Assembly (NCBI RefSeq): GCF_001639105.2
Contig: NZ_CP015285.1
Location: 186,001-250,000, forward strand
Length of the DNA: 64,000 nt
Reading direction: 5' to 3'
Origin: Azospirillum humicireducens
Lineage (GTDB): Bacteria > Pseudomonadota > Alphaproteobacteria > Azospirillales > Azospirillaceae
Part shown: positions 29,717 to 38,708 of the stretch, piece by piece
How the letters are laid out: each line of letters opens with the position of its first letter
Position numbering within the stretch: the stretch's first letter is position 1
Translations under genes and position numbers: made by a program
Notes under the pieces: generated by a model
Databases searched by the model: none
What the model saw: the letters and a program-made list of their open reading frames with translations, nothing else
What the model was told of the DNA's origin: nothing

Positions 29717-31321
29717 TTACGCCCCCTCCGCCACCACGCGCTGGTAGGCCGGCAGGGTCAGGAACTCCGTGAAGTCCTCGCGCGCGACCAGATCGCGGAA
29801 CAGGGCGGCGGCATCGGTGTAGCGGCCCTTGGCATAGGCGTCGGCGCCGACCCGCTCCTTCCAGGCGGAGAGTTCCTCCGCGATCACGCGGTCGACGAGG
29901 TCCAGGGTAACGGGCTGGCCGTCGTCCAGCGCCGTGCCGGTGTGGACCCATTGCCAGACCTGGGTGCGGCTGATCTCCGCGGTGGCGGCGTCCTCCATCA
30001 GGTTGAACAGCGGAACGCAGCCCTGGCCGCGCAGCCACGCCTCGATATAGCCGATGCCGACCGCCACGTTGTTGCGAAGGCCGGCCTCGGTCTTGGGCCC
30101 GGCGGGGACCGCCAGCAGGTCGGCGGCGGTGACGGTCACGTCGGTGCGCTTGCGGGCGATCTGGTTGGGCGTGGGCATGTAGGCGTCGAACACCTCGCGC
30201 GCCACCGGCACCAGACCGGGATGGGCGACCCAGGTGCCGTCATGGCCGTTGGACGCCTCGCGCTCCTTGTCGGCGCGCACGCGGGAGAAGGCGACCTCGT
30301 TCGCTTCCGGGTTGTCCTTGACCGGGATGAAGGCGGCCATGCCGCCGATGGCCGGCGCGCCGCGGCGGTGACAGGTCCTGATCGCCAGCTGGCTGTAGGC
30401 GGACAGGAAGGGGGAGGCCATCGTCACCTCGGCCCGGTCGGGCATGACGGCGGCGGGATCCGTCCGGAACTTCTTGATGAAGCTGAAGATGTAATCCCAG
30501 CGCCCGCAATTCAGGCCGGCGGAATGCTCGCGCAGCTCATAGAGGATCTCGTCCATCTCGAAGGCGGCCAGGATGGTCTCGATCAGCACCGTCGCCTTGA
30601 TCGAGCCGTGGGGCAGGTGGAGATACTCCTCGGCCACCAGGAAGACCTCGCGCCACAGCCGCGCCTCGAAATGGCTTTCCAGCTTGGGCAGGTAGAAATA
30701 GGGACCGCTGCCGCGGGCCAGCAGCTCCTTGGCGTTGTGGAAGACATGCAGGCCGAAGTCGAACAGCGCGCCCGACATCGGCTCTCCTTCCATCAGCACA
30801 TGGCTTTCGTCCAGATGCCAGCCGCGCGGGCGGATTTTCAGGACGGCGGTCTTGTCGCTGAGACGGTATTTCTTGCCGCTGGCCGGATCCTCGTGGGCGA
30901 TGGTCCGGCGCACGGCGTCGCGGATGTTGATCTGTCCCTCGACCAGATTGGTCCAGGTCGGGCAGGTCGCATCCTCGTAATCGGCCATGAAGACCTTGGC
31001 GCCGCTGTTCAGCGCGTTGATGACCATCTTGCGGTCGACCGGCCCGGTGATCTCCACCCGGCGGTCGAGCAGGTCGACGGGCAGCGGGCCGATGGTCCAG
31101 TCGGCCTCGCGGATGGCGCGGGTTTCCGGCAGGAAGTCGGGCTTGTGGCCCTTGTCGAGCAGCGCCTGGCGCTTGGTCCGCACGTCCAGCAGCCGCAGCC
31201 GCTCCGGCCCGAAGCGACCCTCCAGCTCCGCCAGGAAGGCCATCGCCTCCGGCGTCAGGATCTCCTCGAAACCGGGCTTCATCGGACCGCGGATCTCAAG
31301 GCTGGGCATGCTGGTGGCCAT
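29717..31321 (-). CDS. aceB: Malate synthase A
   Basis: Condenses glyoxylate with acetyl-CoA to malate in the glyoxylate shunt. 534 residues from the ATG at 31321, preferred because AGGGGAGCAG precedes it; an upstream frame extension lacks this. The family A sequence is clear throughout: VFMADYEDATCPTWTNLVEG, LKIRPRGWHLDE, YFYLPKLESH and LNCGRWDYIFSFIKKF. The C-terminal part has LFNLMEDAATAEISRTQVWQW with the catalytic Glu-Asp. Isocitrate lyase is not next to it. It is transcribed alone. Confidence 0.96.
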   Translation of the reverse strand: MATSMPSLEIRGPMKPGFEEILTPEAMAFLAELEGRFGPERLRLLDVRTKRQALLDKGHKPDFLPETRAIREADWTIGPLPVDLLDRRVEITGPVDRKMVINALNSGAKVFMADYEDATCPTWTNLVEGQINIRDAVRRTIAHEDPASGKKYRLSDKTAVLKIRPRGWHLDESHVLMEGEPMSGALFDFGLHVFHNAKELLARGSGPYFYLPKLESHFEARLWREVFLVAEEYLHLPHGSIKATVLIETILAAFEMDEILYELREHSAGLNCGRWDYIFSFIKKFRTDPAAVMPDRAEVTMASPFLSAYSQLAIRTCHRRGAPAIGGMAAFIPVKDNPEANEVAFSRVRADKEREASNGHDGTWVAHPGLVPVAREVFDAYMPTPNQIARKRTDVTVTAADLLAVPAGPKTEAGLRNNVAVGIGYIEAWLRGQGCVPLFNLMEDAATAEISRTQVWQWVHTGTALDDGQPVTLDLVDRVIAEELSAWKERVGADAYAKGRYTDAAALFRDLVAREDFTEFLTLPAYQRVVAEGA

Positions 31322-31412
31322 CGTGCTGCTCCCCTTCCCGTATCGTGACGAACCGCTCTCTCGACGGTTGAGCGACCGGTATAGCACGGTACAGGCATCA
31401 GCCGGGGACGGC

Positions 31413-32480
31413 CTATGGTCGCAGAGGGGTGGGCGGGATCAGCCCGTGCTTCTTCAGCATGCCGCGAAGCTGGTGGTAGCCCAGCCCCAACGCCTCGGCG
31501 GTCTGGCGCTGGTTGAAGCGGTTCTGTTCCAGCGCCTCGCGCAGCTTCGCCGCCTCGAAGGCGCGGACCTGATCGAGGATGCCGCCGTCGAAGCCGGGCA
31601 TGGCCGGCAGGGGCATGGCCGGCGGGGGCTTGTCCGGAACGGGAGGCTGGGCCGGTGTGTGACCGGTGCGGGCCGTCGGCGCCGCGGCGGGGCGCCAGGG
31701 CGAGTCGAAGGGGTCGAGGATGATGCGGTCGAGCGGCTCGTCGGTCTCGGCGGCGGCGACCGAGCGCTCCACCGCGTTGCGCAGCTCGCGCACATTGCCG
31801 GGCCAGTCATGGGCGCGCAGCCGGTCGAGAGCGGCGGCGGTGAAGCCGGGGAACAGCGGACGCTGCAGCTCGCGCACCATGCCCAGGGCGAAATGCTCGG
31901 CCAGCGGCGGGATGTCGTCGGGCCGGGCGCGCAAGGGCGGAAGCGTCACCACGTCGAAGGCCAGACGGTCCAGCAGGTCGGCGCGGAAGCGGCCGGCGGC
32001 GGCCAGCGCCGGCAAGTCGGCGTTGGTGGCCCCCACCACCCGCACGTCGACGGTGGCGGTGCGGCCGCCGACCCGTTCGATCTCGCCATACTCCACGGCG
32101 CGCAGCAGCTTTTCCTGAACGGCGGGGGAGGCGGTGGCGATCTCGTCCAGGAACAGGGTGCCGCCGTCGGCCTGCTCGATCCGGCCGATCTGCCGGCGGG
32201 TGGCGCCGGTGAAGGCCCCGGCCTCATGCCCGAACAGCTCCGAATCGAGCAGGGATTCCGGCAGGGCGGCGCAGTTCACCTTGACGAAGGGGCGGTCCCA
32301 CCGCTGCGACAGGTAGTGCAGGCGGGCGGCGATCAGCTCCTTGCCGGTCCCGCGCTCCCCGATCACCAGCACCGGCCGCTCCAATGGCGCCACCCGCGAG
32401 ACATGGGACAGCGACGCCAGGAAGGCCGGGGATTCGCCGAGAAGGGACGGAGGGGCAGCCTGCATCGCGTATTCATTCAT
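31413..32480 (-). CDS. pspF: Sigma-54 activator PspF of the phage-shock operon
   Basis: 355 residues and no N-terminal sensory domain, as expected for PspF, which is held inactive by PspA. The AAA+ part has Walker A GERGTGKE (41-48), the sigma-54 contact loop GAFTGA (88-93), Walker B GGTLFLDE (106-113) and [15 protein letters not shown]. After a Pro-rich linker the C-terminus has a Fis-like helix-turn-helix ([20 protein letters not shown]). It diverges from the psp operon, whose promoter has a sigma-54 box. Confidence 0.95.
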   Translation of the reverse strand: MNEYAMQAAPPSLLGESPAFLASLSHVSRVAPLERPVLVIGERGTGKELIAARLHYLSQRWDRPFVKVNCAALPESLLDSELFGHEAGAFTGATRRQIGRIEQADGGTLFLDEIATASPAVQEKLLRAVEYGEIERVGGRTATVDVRVVGATNADLPALAAAGRFRADLLDRLAFDVVTLPPLRARPDDIPPLAEHFALGMVRELQRPLFPGFTAAALDRLRAHDWPGNVRELRNAVERSVAAAETDEPLDRIILDPFDSPWRPAAAPTARTGHTPAQPPVPDKPPPAMPLPAMPGFDGGILDQVRAFEAAKLREALEQNRFNQRQTAEALGLGYHQLRGMLKKHGLIPPTPLRP

Positions 32481-32562
32481 CTATTCGCCAATCTAACGAT
32501 GATATCGCTGAAAAGGCGATGCGGCAAGCTGGGCGCCTGAACCCTGCGTGAGGCTGAAATCC

Positions 32563-32580
32563 AAGCCGTTACAACGGCTT
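32563..32580. promoter_or_regulatory. Likely PspF binding site
   Basis: Perfect 8-bp inverted repeat AAGCCGTT-AC-AACGGCTT, 19 bases upstream of the -24 element. It is closer to the promoter than most enhancer sites. Since pspF and the psp operon diverge here, it could serve both activation and pspF self-control. Confidence 0.55.
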
Positions 32581-32598
32581 GCTGGGTGTTTGGCCAAG

Positions 32599-32616
32599 TT
32601 GGCACGCCGGTTGCGA
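32599..32616 (+). promoter_or_regulatory. Sigma-54 promoter of the psp operon
   Basis: TTGGCACGCCGGTTGCGA matches the -24/-12 consensus TGGCACG-N4-TTGCW closely, with GG and GC separated by exactly 10 bases. It lies directly upstream of the first psp gene. Confidence 0.88.
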
Positions 32617-32644
32617 TAGTAGCGCCATGGCAAGGAGGTCAAGC

Positions 32645-32809
32645 ATGAGCGACTTCAGCGATTTCCGCCGCCGCTATGGCGGCGACCGCTTCAACACCAC
32701 GCAGAGCCGCCCGACGCTGCGGCGCGTGCGCAACTATCTCGCCACCCGGCCGGTCGAAAGCTGGCTGTTCTTCGTCGCCGGCATCGTCGCCGGCGCCATC
32801 ATCGGCTGA
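32645..32809 (+). CDS. Small membrane protein at the head of the psp operon
   Basis: 54 residues. AAGGAGG precedes the ATG at ideal spacing. The N-terminal two thirds are polar and arginine-rich (MSDFSDFRRRYGGDRFN, RPTLRRVRNYLATRP). The end VESWLFFVAGIVAGAIIG is one membrane helix. It is the first gene after the sigma-54 promoter and lies 17 bases before pspA, so it is made with the stress response. I do not recognise it among PspB, PspC, PspD or PspG. A membrane role in the response is inferred. Confidence 0.8.
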   Translation: MSDFSDFRRRYGGDRFNTTQSRPTLRRVRNYLATRPVESWLFFVAGIVAGAIIG

Positions 32810-32826
32810 TACACGGGACACCGACC

Positions 32827-33498
32827 ATGAGCATCTTTTCGCGCCTGACCGACATCGTGCAGTCGAACCTGAATTCCCTGCTCGACCGCGCCGAGGAGCC
32901 GGAGAAGCTGATCCGCCTGATCATCCAGGAGATGGAAGACACGCTGGTCGAGGTCCGCTCCTCCACCGTCAAGATCATCGCGGAGAAGAAGGAGATCGAA
33001 CGCCGCGTCGCCGACCTCCACCGCGAGCGCGACGAGTGGGACCGCAAGGCCGAGGTGGCGCTGACCCGCGACCGCGAGGATCTGGCCAAGGGCGCCCTGC
33101 TCGCCAAGGCCAAGGTCGCCGAGCAGGCCGACGCGCTGACCGAACAGCTGGTGCAGGTCGAAGCGGCGCTGTCCAAGGCCAACGAGGACATCGCCCGCCT
33201 GCAGGCCAAGCTGACCGACGCCAAGACCCGCGAGAAGACGCTGGTCGCCCGCACCCAGACCGCAGCCAACCGCGTGAAGGTCCGCGGCGCCCTGCATGAC
33301 GAGCGGATCAACGACGCCCTGTCGCGCTTCGAGCAGGTCGAACGCAACCTGGACGAGATGGAGGGCCGGGTCGAGGCCTACGACGTCGGCCGCACCAAGA
33401 GCCTGACCGAGGAGATCGCGGAACTCGAGGCCGCCCACAAGGTCGAGGAGGATCTGGCGGCGCTGAAGGCCCGCATCGCGGCGCGGCGCAACGGCTGA
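32827..33498 (+). CDS. pspA: Phage-shock protein A
   Basis: 223 residues, the length of E. coli PspA. The N-terminal amphipathic helix MSIFSRLTDIVQSNLNSLLD (membrane contact) is followed by a PEKLIRLIIQEMEDTLVEVR segment and long coiled coils, the ESCRT-III-like IM30 fold. It inhibits PspF in resting cells and protects the inner membrane under stress. Confidence 0.97.
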   Translation: MSIFSRLTDIVQSNLNSLLDRAEEPEKLIRLIIQEMEDTLVEVRSSTVKIIAEKKEIERRVADLHRERDEWDRKAEVALTRDREDLAKGALLAKAKVAEQADALTEQLVQVEAALSKANEDIARLQAKLTDAKTREKTLVARTQTAANRVKVRGALHDERINDALSRFEQVERNLDEMEGRVEAYDVGRTKSLTEEIAELEAAHKVEEDLAALKARIAARRNG

Positions 33499-33572
33499 TC
33501 CTTGCCTTGGCGCCGGGGTGGGGCGGTGACGCCCCGCCCATTCCCTCACGACAATAAGAAGGCCCGACGACC

Positions 33573-33800
33573 ATGGGGTTCCTGGGTTTCGTCCTCGCGG
33601 TGCTGTTCATGGTGGTGGTGGCACCGGTGTGGATCGTCTTCCACTACATCACCAAATGGCGGGCGCAGCGCGGGCTCTCCGCGCAGGACGAACGGCTGCT
33701 GGCCGAGATGTGGGAGATTTCCAACCGGCTGGAAGCCCGCGTCCATGCGTTGGAACGCGTCCTCGATGCCGAGGCTCCGAACTGGCGCAACAAGGTGTGA
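33573..33800 (+). CDS. pspB: Phage-shock protein B
   Basis: 75 residues: one N-terminal membrane helix (FLGFVLAVLFMVVVAPVWIVF) followed by HYITKWRAQRGLSAQDERLL and a coiled-coil tail (NRLEARVHALERVLDAEAPNW), which is the complete PspB pattern. It signals from the membrane to PspA with PspC. Confidence 0.93.
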   Translation: MGFLGFVLAVLFMVVVAPVWIVFHYITKWRAQRGLSAQDERLLAEMWEISNRLEARVHALERVLDAEAPNWRNKV

Positions 33801-33862
33801 GCGGTTCGGCGCCTGCCCCCCTCCCGCCCAACCCGAAACTCAACGAAAGGACCGAGCCAGCC

Positions 33863-34264
33863 ATGGACCACAAGTCCTTCTACGACTCGCCGAATCCGCA
33901 TCGGCTGTATCGCGACCCGCAACGCGGGGTGCTGGGCGGAGTGTGCACGGGCGTTGCCGATTACTTCGGCGTGCAGCCGACGGTCGTCCGTCTGGCGATG
34001 CTGTTCGCCCTGTTCTTCTTCTCGGTCCCGCTGGTGATCGCCTATCTGATCGCGCTGCTGGTTCTGCCGGTGCGTCCGGCGCAGCTCTATCGCGATGCCG
34101 AGGAGGAGGCCTTCTGGCGGACGGTGTCGACCAAGCCAGACCGGACGCTCGCCGGCCTGACCCAGCGCTTCCGCGACATGGAGAAGCGCATCGTCGGGAT
34201 GGAGGCCTATGTCGCCTCCAAGGAGTTCGAGCTGAACCGCGCGATCCGCGACCTGGACCGCTGA
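33863..34264 (+). CDS. pspC: Phage-shock protein C
   Basis: 133 residues. The PspC domain is LYRDPQRGVLGGVCTGVADY, VQPTVVRLAMLFA and a membrane helix (LFFFSVPLVIAYLIALLVLP). A cytoplasmic helical tail (RFRDMEKRIVGMEAYVASKE) can pair with PspB. It follows pspB by 62 bases and ends the recognisable psp genes. Confidence 0.94.
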   Translation: MDHKSFYDSPNPHRLYRDPQRGVLGGVCTGVADYFGVQPTVVRLAMLFALFFFSVPLVIAYLIALLVLPVRPAQLYRDAEEEAFWRTVSTKPDRTLAGLTQRFRDMEKRIVGMEAYVASKEFELNRAIRDLDR

Positions 34265-34329
34265 TCGTTCCGAACCCTCCCAAGCCGGCCTGAAGCCGGC
34301 GTGAAGTCCTCGGCTCACGGAGCATCGGT

Positions 34330-35385
34330 ATGAAGCGCTTTTCCCTGTCGGTGCTCCTCACGCTTTCCATCGCGGCGGTGGGGCTGCCGGGCCTCGCCCA
34401 TGCCGAACCGGCCATCGGCTTTCAAAGGCTTTCCCTGCCCGCGACCGACCGGAACCGGGCGTTGGAGGTCGCGGTCTGGTACCCGGCGGAGGCAGCGGGG
34501 GAAACCACGCCGATCGGCGACAATCCGGCATTCGTGGGGACGGCGGTCCGGGTCGGCGCGCCGCCGCAGCCGGGCCGGCATGGGCTGGTGGTGGTGTCGC
34601 ACGGCTATGGCGGCAACTGGACCAACCAGCAATGGCTGGCTGCCGATCTGGTGGCGCACGGCTATGTCGTCGCAGCGCCGAACCATCCCGGTTCGACCAG
34701 CCGGGACATGGCGCGGCCGGATGCCGTCATGCTGTGGAAGCGTCCGGGCGACCTCAGCCGGGTCATCGACTGGCTGAACGACGAGCCGCGCTGGTCCGCA
34801 CTGCTCGTAGCCGGACAGGCTGCGGTGGTCGGGCATTCGCTCGGTGGATGGACCGCCGTTGCCCTGGCCGGCGGGCGTTTCGAACCATGGCGTCTCAAGG
34901 CCGCCTGCGATGCCCATCCGCTGATGGCGGCCTGCGGACCGGAGATCGGTGGATTGGGCGTCGAAGGCCCGCAGTCCCAAGCATGGGCGACGCAGCCTTT
35001 GGCCGATGGGCGGATCAAGGCCGTCGTTACGCTCGATCTCGGCTTGTCGCAGGGGTTCGATCCCGAAAGCCTGTCCAGGAGCGAGGCCGCGTTCCTCGTC
35101 GTCGGTGCCGGTGCCGGCAATCCGAAAATGCCGGTGGAGCTGGAATCACGACATCTGGCCGGCAGTCTGCCAAGCGACCGGACGCGCTCCGTCGAAATCG
35201 CCGATGCCGGTCATTTCAGCTTTCTCGGCGTCTGCAAGGCCGGCGCCATCCCGCGGCTGGAGGCCGAACGGCCCGGCGACGGGGCGATATGCCGGGATCG
35301 TGACGGCCGTGACCGGGAGGCCATCCACCGTCAGGTGTCGGCCCTGGTCGTCAGTTTCCTCACATCGACGATGCCGCCGCGCTAG
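34330..35385 (+). CDS. Secreted alpha/beta hydrolase (dienelactone / PAF-acetylhydrolase-like)
   Basis: 351 residues with a Sec signal peptide of ~25 residues (LPGLAHAEP). The fold is an alpha/beta hydrolase: strand and oxyanion loop GLVVVSHGYGGNWTNQQWLA, nucleophile elbow VGHSLGGWTA (serine near residue 168), and the late histidine in ADAGHFSFLG. The front end (LEVAVWYPAEA) is typical of the platelet-activating-factor acetylhydrolase-like group. The substrate is unknown, probably an ester or lactone in the periplasm. It lies 65 bases after pspC, perhaps read through from the psp operon. Confidence 0.88.
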   Translation: MKRFSLSVLLTLSIAAVGLPGLAHAEPAIGFQRLSLPATDRNRALEVAVWYPAEAAGETTPIGDNPAFVGTAVRVGAPPQPGRHGLVVVSHGYGGNWTNQQWLAADLVAHGYVVAAPNHPGSTSRDMARPDAVMLWKRPGDLSRVIDWLNDEPRWSALLVAGQAAVVGHSLGGWTAVALAGGRFEPWRLKAACDAHPLMAACGPEIGGLGVEGPQSQAWATQPLADGRIKAVVTLDLGLSQGFDPESLSRSEAAFLVVGAGAGNPKMPVELESRHLAGSLPSDRTRSVEIADAGHFSFLGVCKAGAIPRLEAERPGDGAICRDRDGRDREAIHRQVSALVVSFLTSTMPPR

Positions 35386-35843
35386 GCGAACAGCCGCCTC
35401 CGTGAAGGACGTGCGATCGGCAGACGGATCAGCGACGCTGACGGCGCCGGTCGCGGACGCGGATCGGGATCGGTTTGGGGGTGGGCATCATGGCGATCAG
35501 ACCGGCCAACGCCGCAGCCGTCGCCACCGCACCACCGAGCAGAACGAAATCCATCATAGGCCCTCCACCATCGAGATCCCCGCGTTCACCCACATGGTGA
35601 AGCAGATGGTTAGAACATGGTAGCGAAAAGAGAGACTGACAACAGCTCTCCCATCGGGGAAGCCCCCAGTAGACATCCTCATCGAACACCGGTCTTCCGG
35701 CCTGGGCCTTGATCCAAATCACGGGCTGGGCCGTTATTGGTCGAAGGAACAGGCTGCGGCCTTTCCCGGATGGGCCGGATGGACCAGATGGAAAGGACCG
35801 GCGCCCTTGTCGCCTCCCCGCCCTGTGACGGAGCCCCGCCCCG
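35386..35843. other. Intergenic region holding one small minus-strand gene
   Basis: Apart from the 41-residue gene listed separately, no gene is seen. Around 35778-35801 there is a short imperfect triplication of a GGATGG-like unit (GGATGGGCC, GGATGGACC, AGATGGAAA). Confidence 0.5.
35429..35554 (-). CDS. 41-residue membrane micro-protein
   Basis: MDFVLLGGAVATAAALAGLI followed by AMMPTPKPIPIRVRDRRRQRR. One membrane helix is followed by a proline turn and a strongly basic tail, which should lie in the cytoplasm. GGAGGG precedes two adjacent ATGs, and the second (35554) has the better spacing. Coding potential rests on the ribosome-binding site and the sensible topology; no family is known to me. 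Confidence 0.55.
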   Translation of the reverse strand: MDFVLLGGAVATAAALAGLIAMMPTPKPIPIRVRDRRRQRR

Positions 35844-36413
35844 ATGTCCGACAGCAGCCTTCGCCAAAGCGCACCGCGCAGGCGCAAATCCCTGATCCGC
35901 GGCGCCCTGCTGCTGAACGGAGCGTCGATGGTGGTGACGGCGCTGCTGTTCGTCCTGCTGCTGTCTCTGGTGGCGCCGCCGTTGGGTGTCAACGCGCCGG
36001 GCGCGCGGATGGTGTTGTGGGCGCGGCTGGCGGTCTGGCCGGCGCTGCTGCTGTTCGCCATGGTCGTCGGGGTGATGGCGATGCGCGGGCTCACCCAGGC
36101 CTTCAACCCGATCGAGGATCCCGAATCGCGCGGCCAGCGCGTCTGTCAGCGGGTGCTGGCCAACAGCGTCGAACAGTCCGCCATCTTCGTGCCGGCGCTG
36201 GCCGCCCTGGTCGCCACCCTGCCGCAGCCCTCGCTGGCGGCGGCGGCGGTGGCGACCGGGCTGTTCGTGCTGGGGCGGCTGCTGTTCTGGGCGGGCTATC
36301 TGGTCCATCCCTTCGCCCGCGCGCCGGGCATGGCGATGACGCTGACGGTCAATCTGATCGTGCTGGGCTGGGCCGTTCTGCTGCAGCTGGACGGGATGCA
36401 GCCGGGCGGCTGA
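35844..36413 (+). CDS. MAPEG superfamily membrane protein
   Basis: 189 residues with four membrane helices. The late part, RVLANSVEQSAIFVPALAAL then LGRLLFWAGYLVHPFARAPGMAMT, carries the MAPEG pattern (conserved Glu-Gln in helix 2, and GR-x2-FW-x-GY before RAPGM). Known relatives are eicosanoid or glutathione-related enzymes; bacterial members are mostly uncharacterised. Its 3' end overlaps the convergent glycosyltransferase gene by 65 bases, a long overlap in which both ends code. Confidence 0.85.
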   Translation: MSDSSLRQSAPRRRKSLIRGALLLNGASMVVTALLFVLLLSLVAPPLGVNAPGARMVLWARLAVWPALLLFAMVVGVMAMRGLTQAFNPIEDPESRGQRVCQRVLANSVEQSAIFVPALAALVATLPQPSLAAAAVATGLFVLGRLLFWAGYLVHPFARAPGMAMTLTVNLIVLGWAVLLQLDGMQPGG

Positions 36414-37302
36414 CGGCTTTCTCGGGCGGGGGCGCGCTGGCCGGGGCCGCCGTCTTTGCCAGATGCAGCCAGCGGCGGTAGGCCTCCACGCCCACCGGGG
36501 CGCGGTGCCGCAGCCCGATGCGGACGATCTCCGGCAGGGCCAGCAGCACCTTCAGGTCGGTCAGACGCGGGCCGTGGCGCAGGTTCTTCCAGCTGTTGCC
36601 GGCCCAGGCACGCGCCAGCCGCCACGCCAGCAGCGGGGAGGGACAGCGCGCCACCTCGCGGATCAGGTCGTTGCGGTGGTTGTAGAAGCGCTCCATCCCC
36701 GGCTTGCGGCCCTTTTCGCTCTTGTCGTGGTAGACCATCACATCGGGCAATGCCACGACGCGGTAGCCGGCGCCGACGAGCCGCAGGCAGCGGTCCTTCT
36801 CCTCCCCCTGACGGTAGAGTTCGGGCATGTAGAGGCCGACCCGCTCGACCGCGCTGCGCCGCAGCAGATGGCCGCAGCCGACATACCAGGGCACATCGAA
36901 GGGCGCCGCGCCCTTGGGGAAATAGACCAGCCCGTCGCGCGTCTCGATGTTGCAGGCGACCGCGGCGACCTCCGGATTCTCCTCAAGATGGGCGACGCAG
37001 CGGGCCAGCCCGTCGGGCTCCCCGAACCAGCTGTCGTCGTCCACCGACAGGATGCAGTCGCCGCTGGTGTTCACGAAGCCGAAGTTGCGGGCCAGGATCA
37101 GCCCGGCATTGTGCGGCTGGCGGACGTAGCGGACGGTGGGGAATTCCGCCCGCATCATCGCGCCGGTGCCGTCGGTGGAGCCGTCGTCGATGACGATGAT
37201 CTCCATCGGCGGGGTGGTCTGGGCCATCAGCCGGGTCAGCGCGATGCGCAGCTCCGGCCCGCGGTTGTAGGTGGCGATGACGGCGCTGACGGTCAGCGTC
37301 AT
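36349..37302 (-). CDS. Family 2 glycosyltransferase
   Basis: 317 residues. The GT-A fold opens with VSAVIATYNRGPELRIALTR, IIVIDDGSTDGTG and the metal-binding CILSVDDDSWFGEPDG. GYRVVALPDVMVYHDKS and YNHRNDLIREVAR are typical of rhamnosyltransferase-like or polysaccharide GT2 enzymes. The last ~30 residues are an Ala/Pro/Arg-rich tail that lies in the overlap with the MAPEG gene. Its start overlaps the upstream polymerase stop by 4 bases (ATGA), so the two are translationally coupled. It probably builds a surface polysaccharide repeat unit. Confidence 0.92.
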   Translation of the reverse strand: MTLTVSAVIATYNRGPELRIALTRLMAQTTPPMEIIVIDDGSTDGTGAMMRAEFPTVRYVRQPHNAGLILARNFGFVNTSGDCILSVDDDSWFGEPDGLARCVAHLEENPEVAAVACNIETRDGLVYFPKGAAPFDVPWYVGCGHLLRRSAVERVGLYMPELYRQGEEKDRCLRLVGAGYRVVALPDVMVYHDKSEKGRKPGMERFYNHRNDLIREVARCPSPLLAWRLARAWAGNSWKNLRHGPRLTDLKVLLALPEIVRIGLRHRAPVGVEAYRRWLHLAKTAAPASAPPPEKAVSRPAASRPAAAERPSPARSD

Positions 37303-38708
37303 GACGGCTCCCTTCGGACAAGATTGGGCGGCGCCACCACCGGACGCAGCGGGTCGTCCTCCAGGATCCCCCAGGCCCGCAGGGCGCGGGTCAGCGCGAT
37401 CCACAGCAGGATCGGCAGCAGCGAGAAGAATCCGAACTTCACGATGGTGATGTTGCCGTCGCGGAACCATTGCAGGCACAGCGGCAGGAAGGCGCAGTAG
37501 AACAGCACGGAGTAGCGGTTGCGGAACCCGTCGGTCCAGAACCAGCGGTGCAGCCGCCCCAGGATCAGGCCGACAACCACCATGGTGACGATCATGCCGA
37601 TCCAGCCGGCGCTCATCCAGCCGTCGCCCGGCAGCGAGGTGGTCAGGTTGTAGAAGACGCCGTAATCGTTGAGGTCCACCCATTTCACCGGCGCGCCCAC
37701 CGGCTTGCCCGGCCACAGCAGGCGGGGAATCGGCTCGGTGAACAGCTGCAGATACTGGGTGAACCAGGTGTAGGTGGCCGACTGTTTCGGCACCACCCAC
37801 AGGATGTAGGCGAGGAAGTCGAAATTGGCGAGATCCTGGCCCGCCAGCGCGTCGATCGCCCGGCCGCCGCCGCTGCCGCCGTTGAAGCGCAGCAGGACCG
37901 AAGGCGGCGCATCGCCGGCCAGCACGTCGCGGAAGGCGTCGCGGTTGTTGCCGAGCAGCGTGAACAGCCCCATCACCGGAACCGCGGCCAGCACATGCCA
38001 CAGCCGGAACCATCGGGTGCGGGTGCGGTAGAGCAACAGGAGCACCAGACCCAGGATGCCCATGATGATCGCCCAGCGGCCCCAGCCCAGATAGGCGCGG
38101 TAGGCGACGAAGCCGGCGAAGGGGAGGAAGGACAGCGGGTGGAACCGGCAGATCCAGATCAGCCCCAGCGTCAGCGGCAGACCCATCGAATGGGCTTCGG
38201 CGATGTAGCCGGTGGTGTTGGTGTAGATCGGCTGCCCGGTCAGCGGATCGCGCTCCATCTGCACGTCGCCGGTGCCGTCGAAGCTGGCGCCGCCCTGGCG
38301 CTGGATCGCCGAATAGATGGCGAGCGGACCCAACAGCGCCGCGGTGGTCAGGAAGGCCACGATGTCGACGCGGTCGAAGGCGAAGGACGGCGCCGGCTCG
38401 CCGTTCGGGGTCCAGTCGGGACGGACCATCCCCGCCCAGGTGCAGGCGGCGGCGAAGGCGATCAGACCGACCGAACTGACCACCAGCGTCATGACGAATT
38501 GCTGCTCGCTGGGCCAGAAGCCCATGAACAGCCAGACATCGTTGAAATTCTGCGTGTGGACCAGGATCGGCCGCATGACGAAGACCAGGGCATGGAAGAT
38601 CAGGTACAGCGTCAGCGGATGGAACATCGACGCGCTGCCGGTGCTGAGAAACACCGCGATCACCAGCACCAGCACCAGGACCTGCGCGATCAGCGCCATT
38701 TCGATCAT
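37299..38708 (-). CDS. Wzy-like polysaccharide polymerase
   Basis: 469 residues with about ten to twelve membrane helices from MIEMALIAQVLVLVLVIAVF onward. A large periplasmic loop contains QLFTEPIPRLLWPGKPVG and GDGWMSAGWIGM, the arrangement seen in oligosaccharide repeat-unit polymerases (Wzy/EpsG-like). The start at 38708 was preferred to a longer frame because the extension is polar and lacks a ribosome-binding site. Coupled by ATGA overlap to the GT2 gene. It is divergent from the secreted beta-helix protein, so together they look like a small exopolysaccharide locus. Confidence 0.82.
   Translation of the reverse strand: MIEMALIAQVLVLVLVIAVFLSTGSASMFHPLTLYLIFHALVFVMRPILVHTQNFNDVWLFMGFWPSEQQFVMTLVVSSVGLIAFAAACTWAGMVRPDWTPNGEPAPSFAFDRVDIVAFLTTAALLGPLAIYSAIQRQGGASFDGTGDVQMERDPLTGQPIYTNTTGYIAEAHSMGLPLTLGLIWICRFHPLSFLPFAGFVAYRAYLGWGRWAIIMGILGLVLLLLYRTRTRWFRLWHVLAAVPVMGLFTLLGNNRDAFRDVLAGDAPPSVLLRFNGGSGGGRAIDALAGQDLANFDFLAYILWVVPKQSATYTWFTQYLQLFTEPIPRLLWPGKPVGAPVKWVDLNDYGVFYNLTTSLPGDGWMSAGWIGMIVTMVVVGLILGRLHRWFWTDGFRNRYSVLFYCAFLPLCLQWFRDGNITIVKFGFFSLLPILLWIALTRALRAWGILEDDPLRPVVAPPNLVRREPS

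Noticed and set aside
34290..34306. GCCGGC repeat after pspC considered as a terminator
   Set aside because: Short stem and no T tract.
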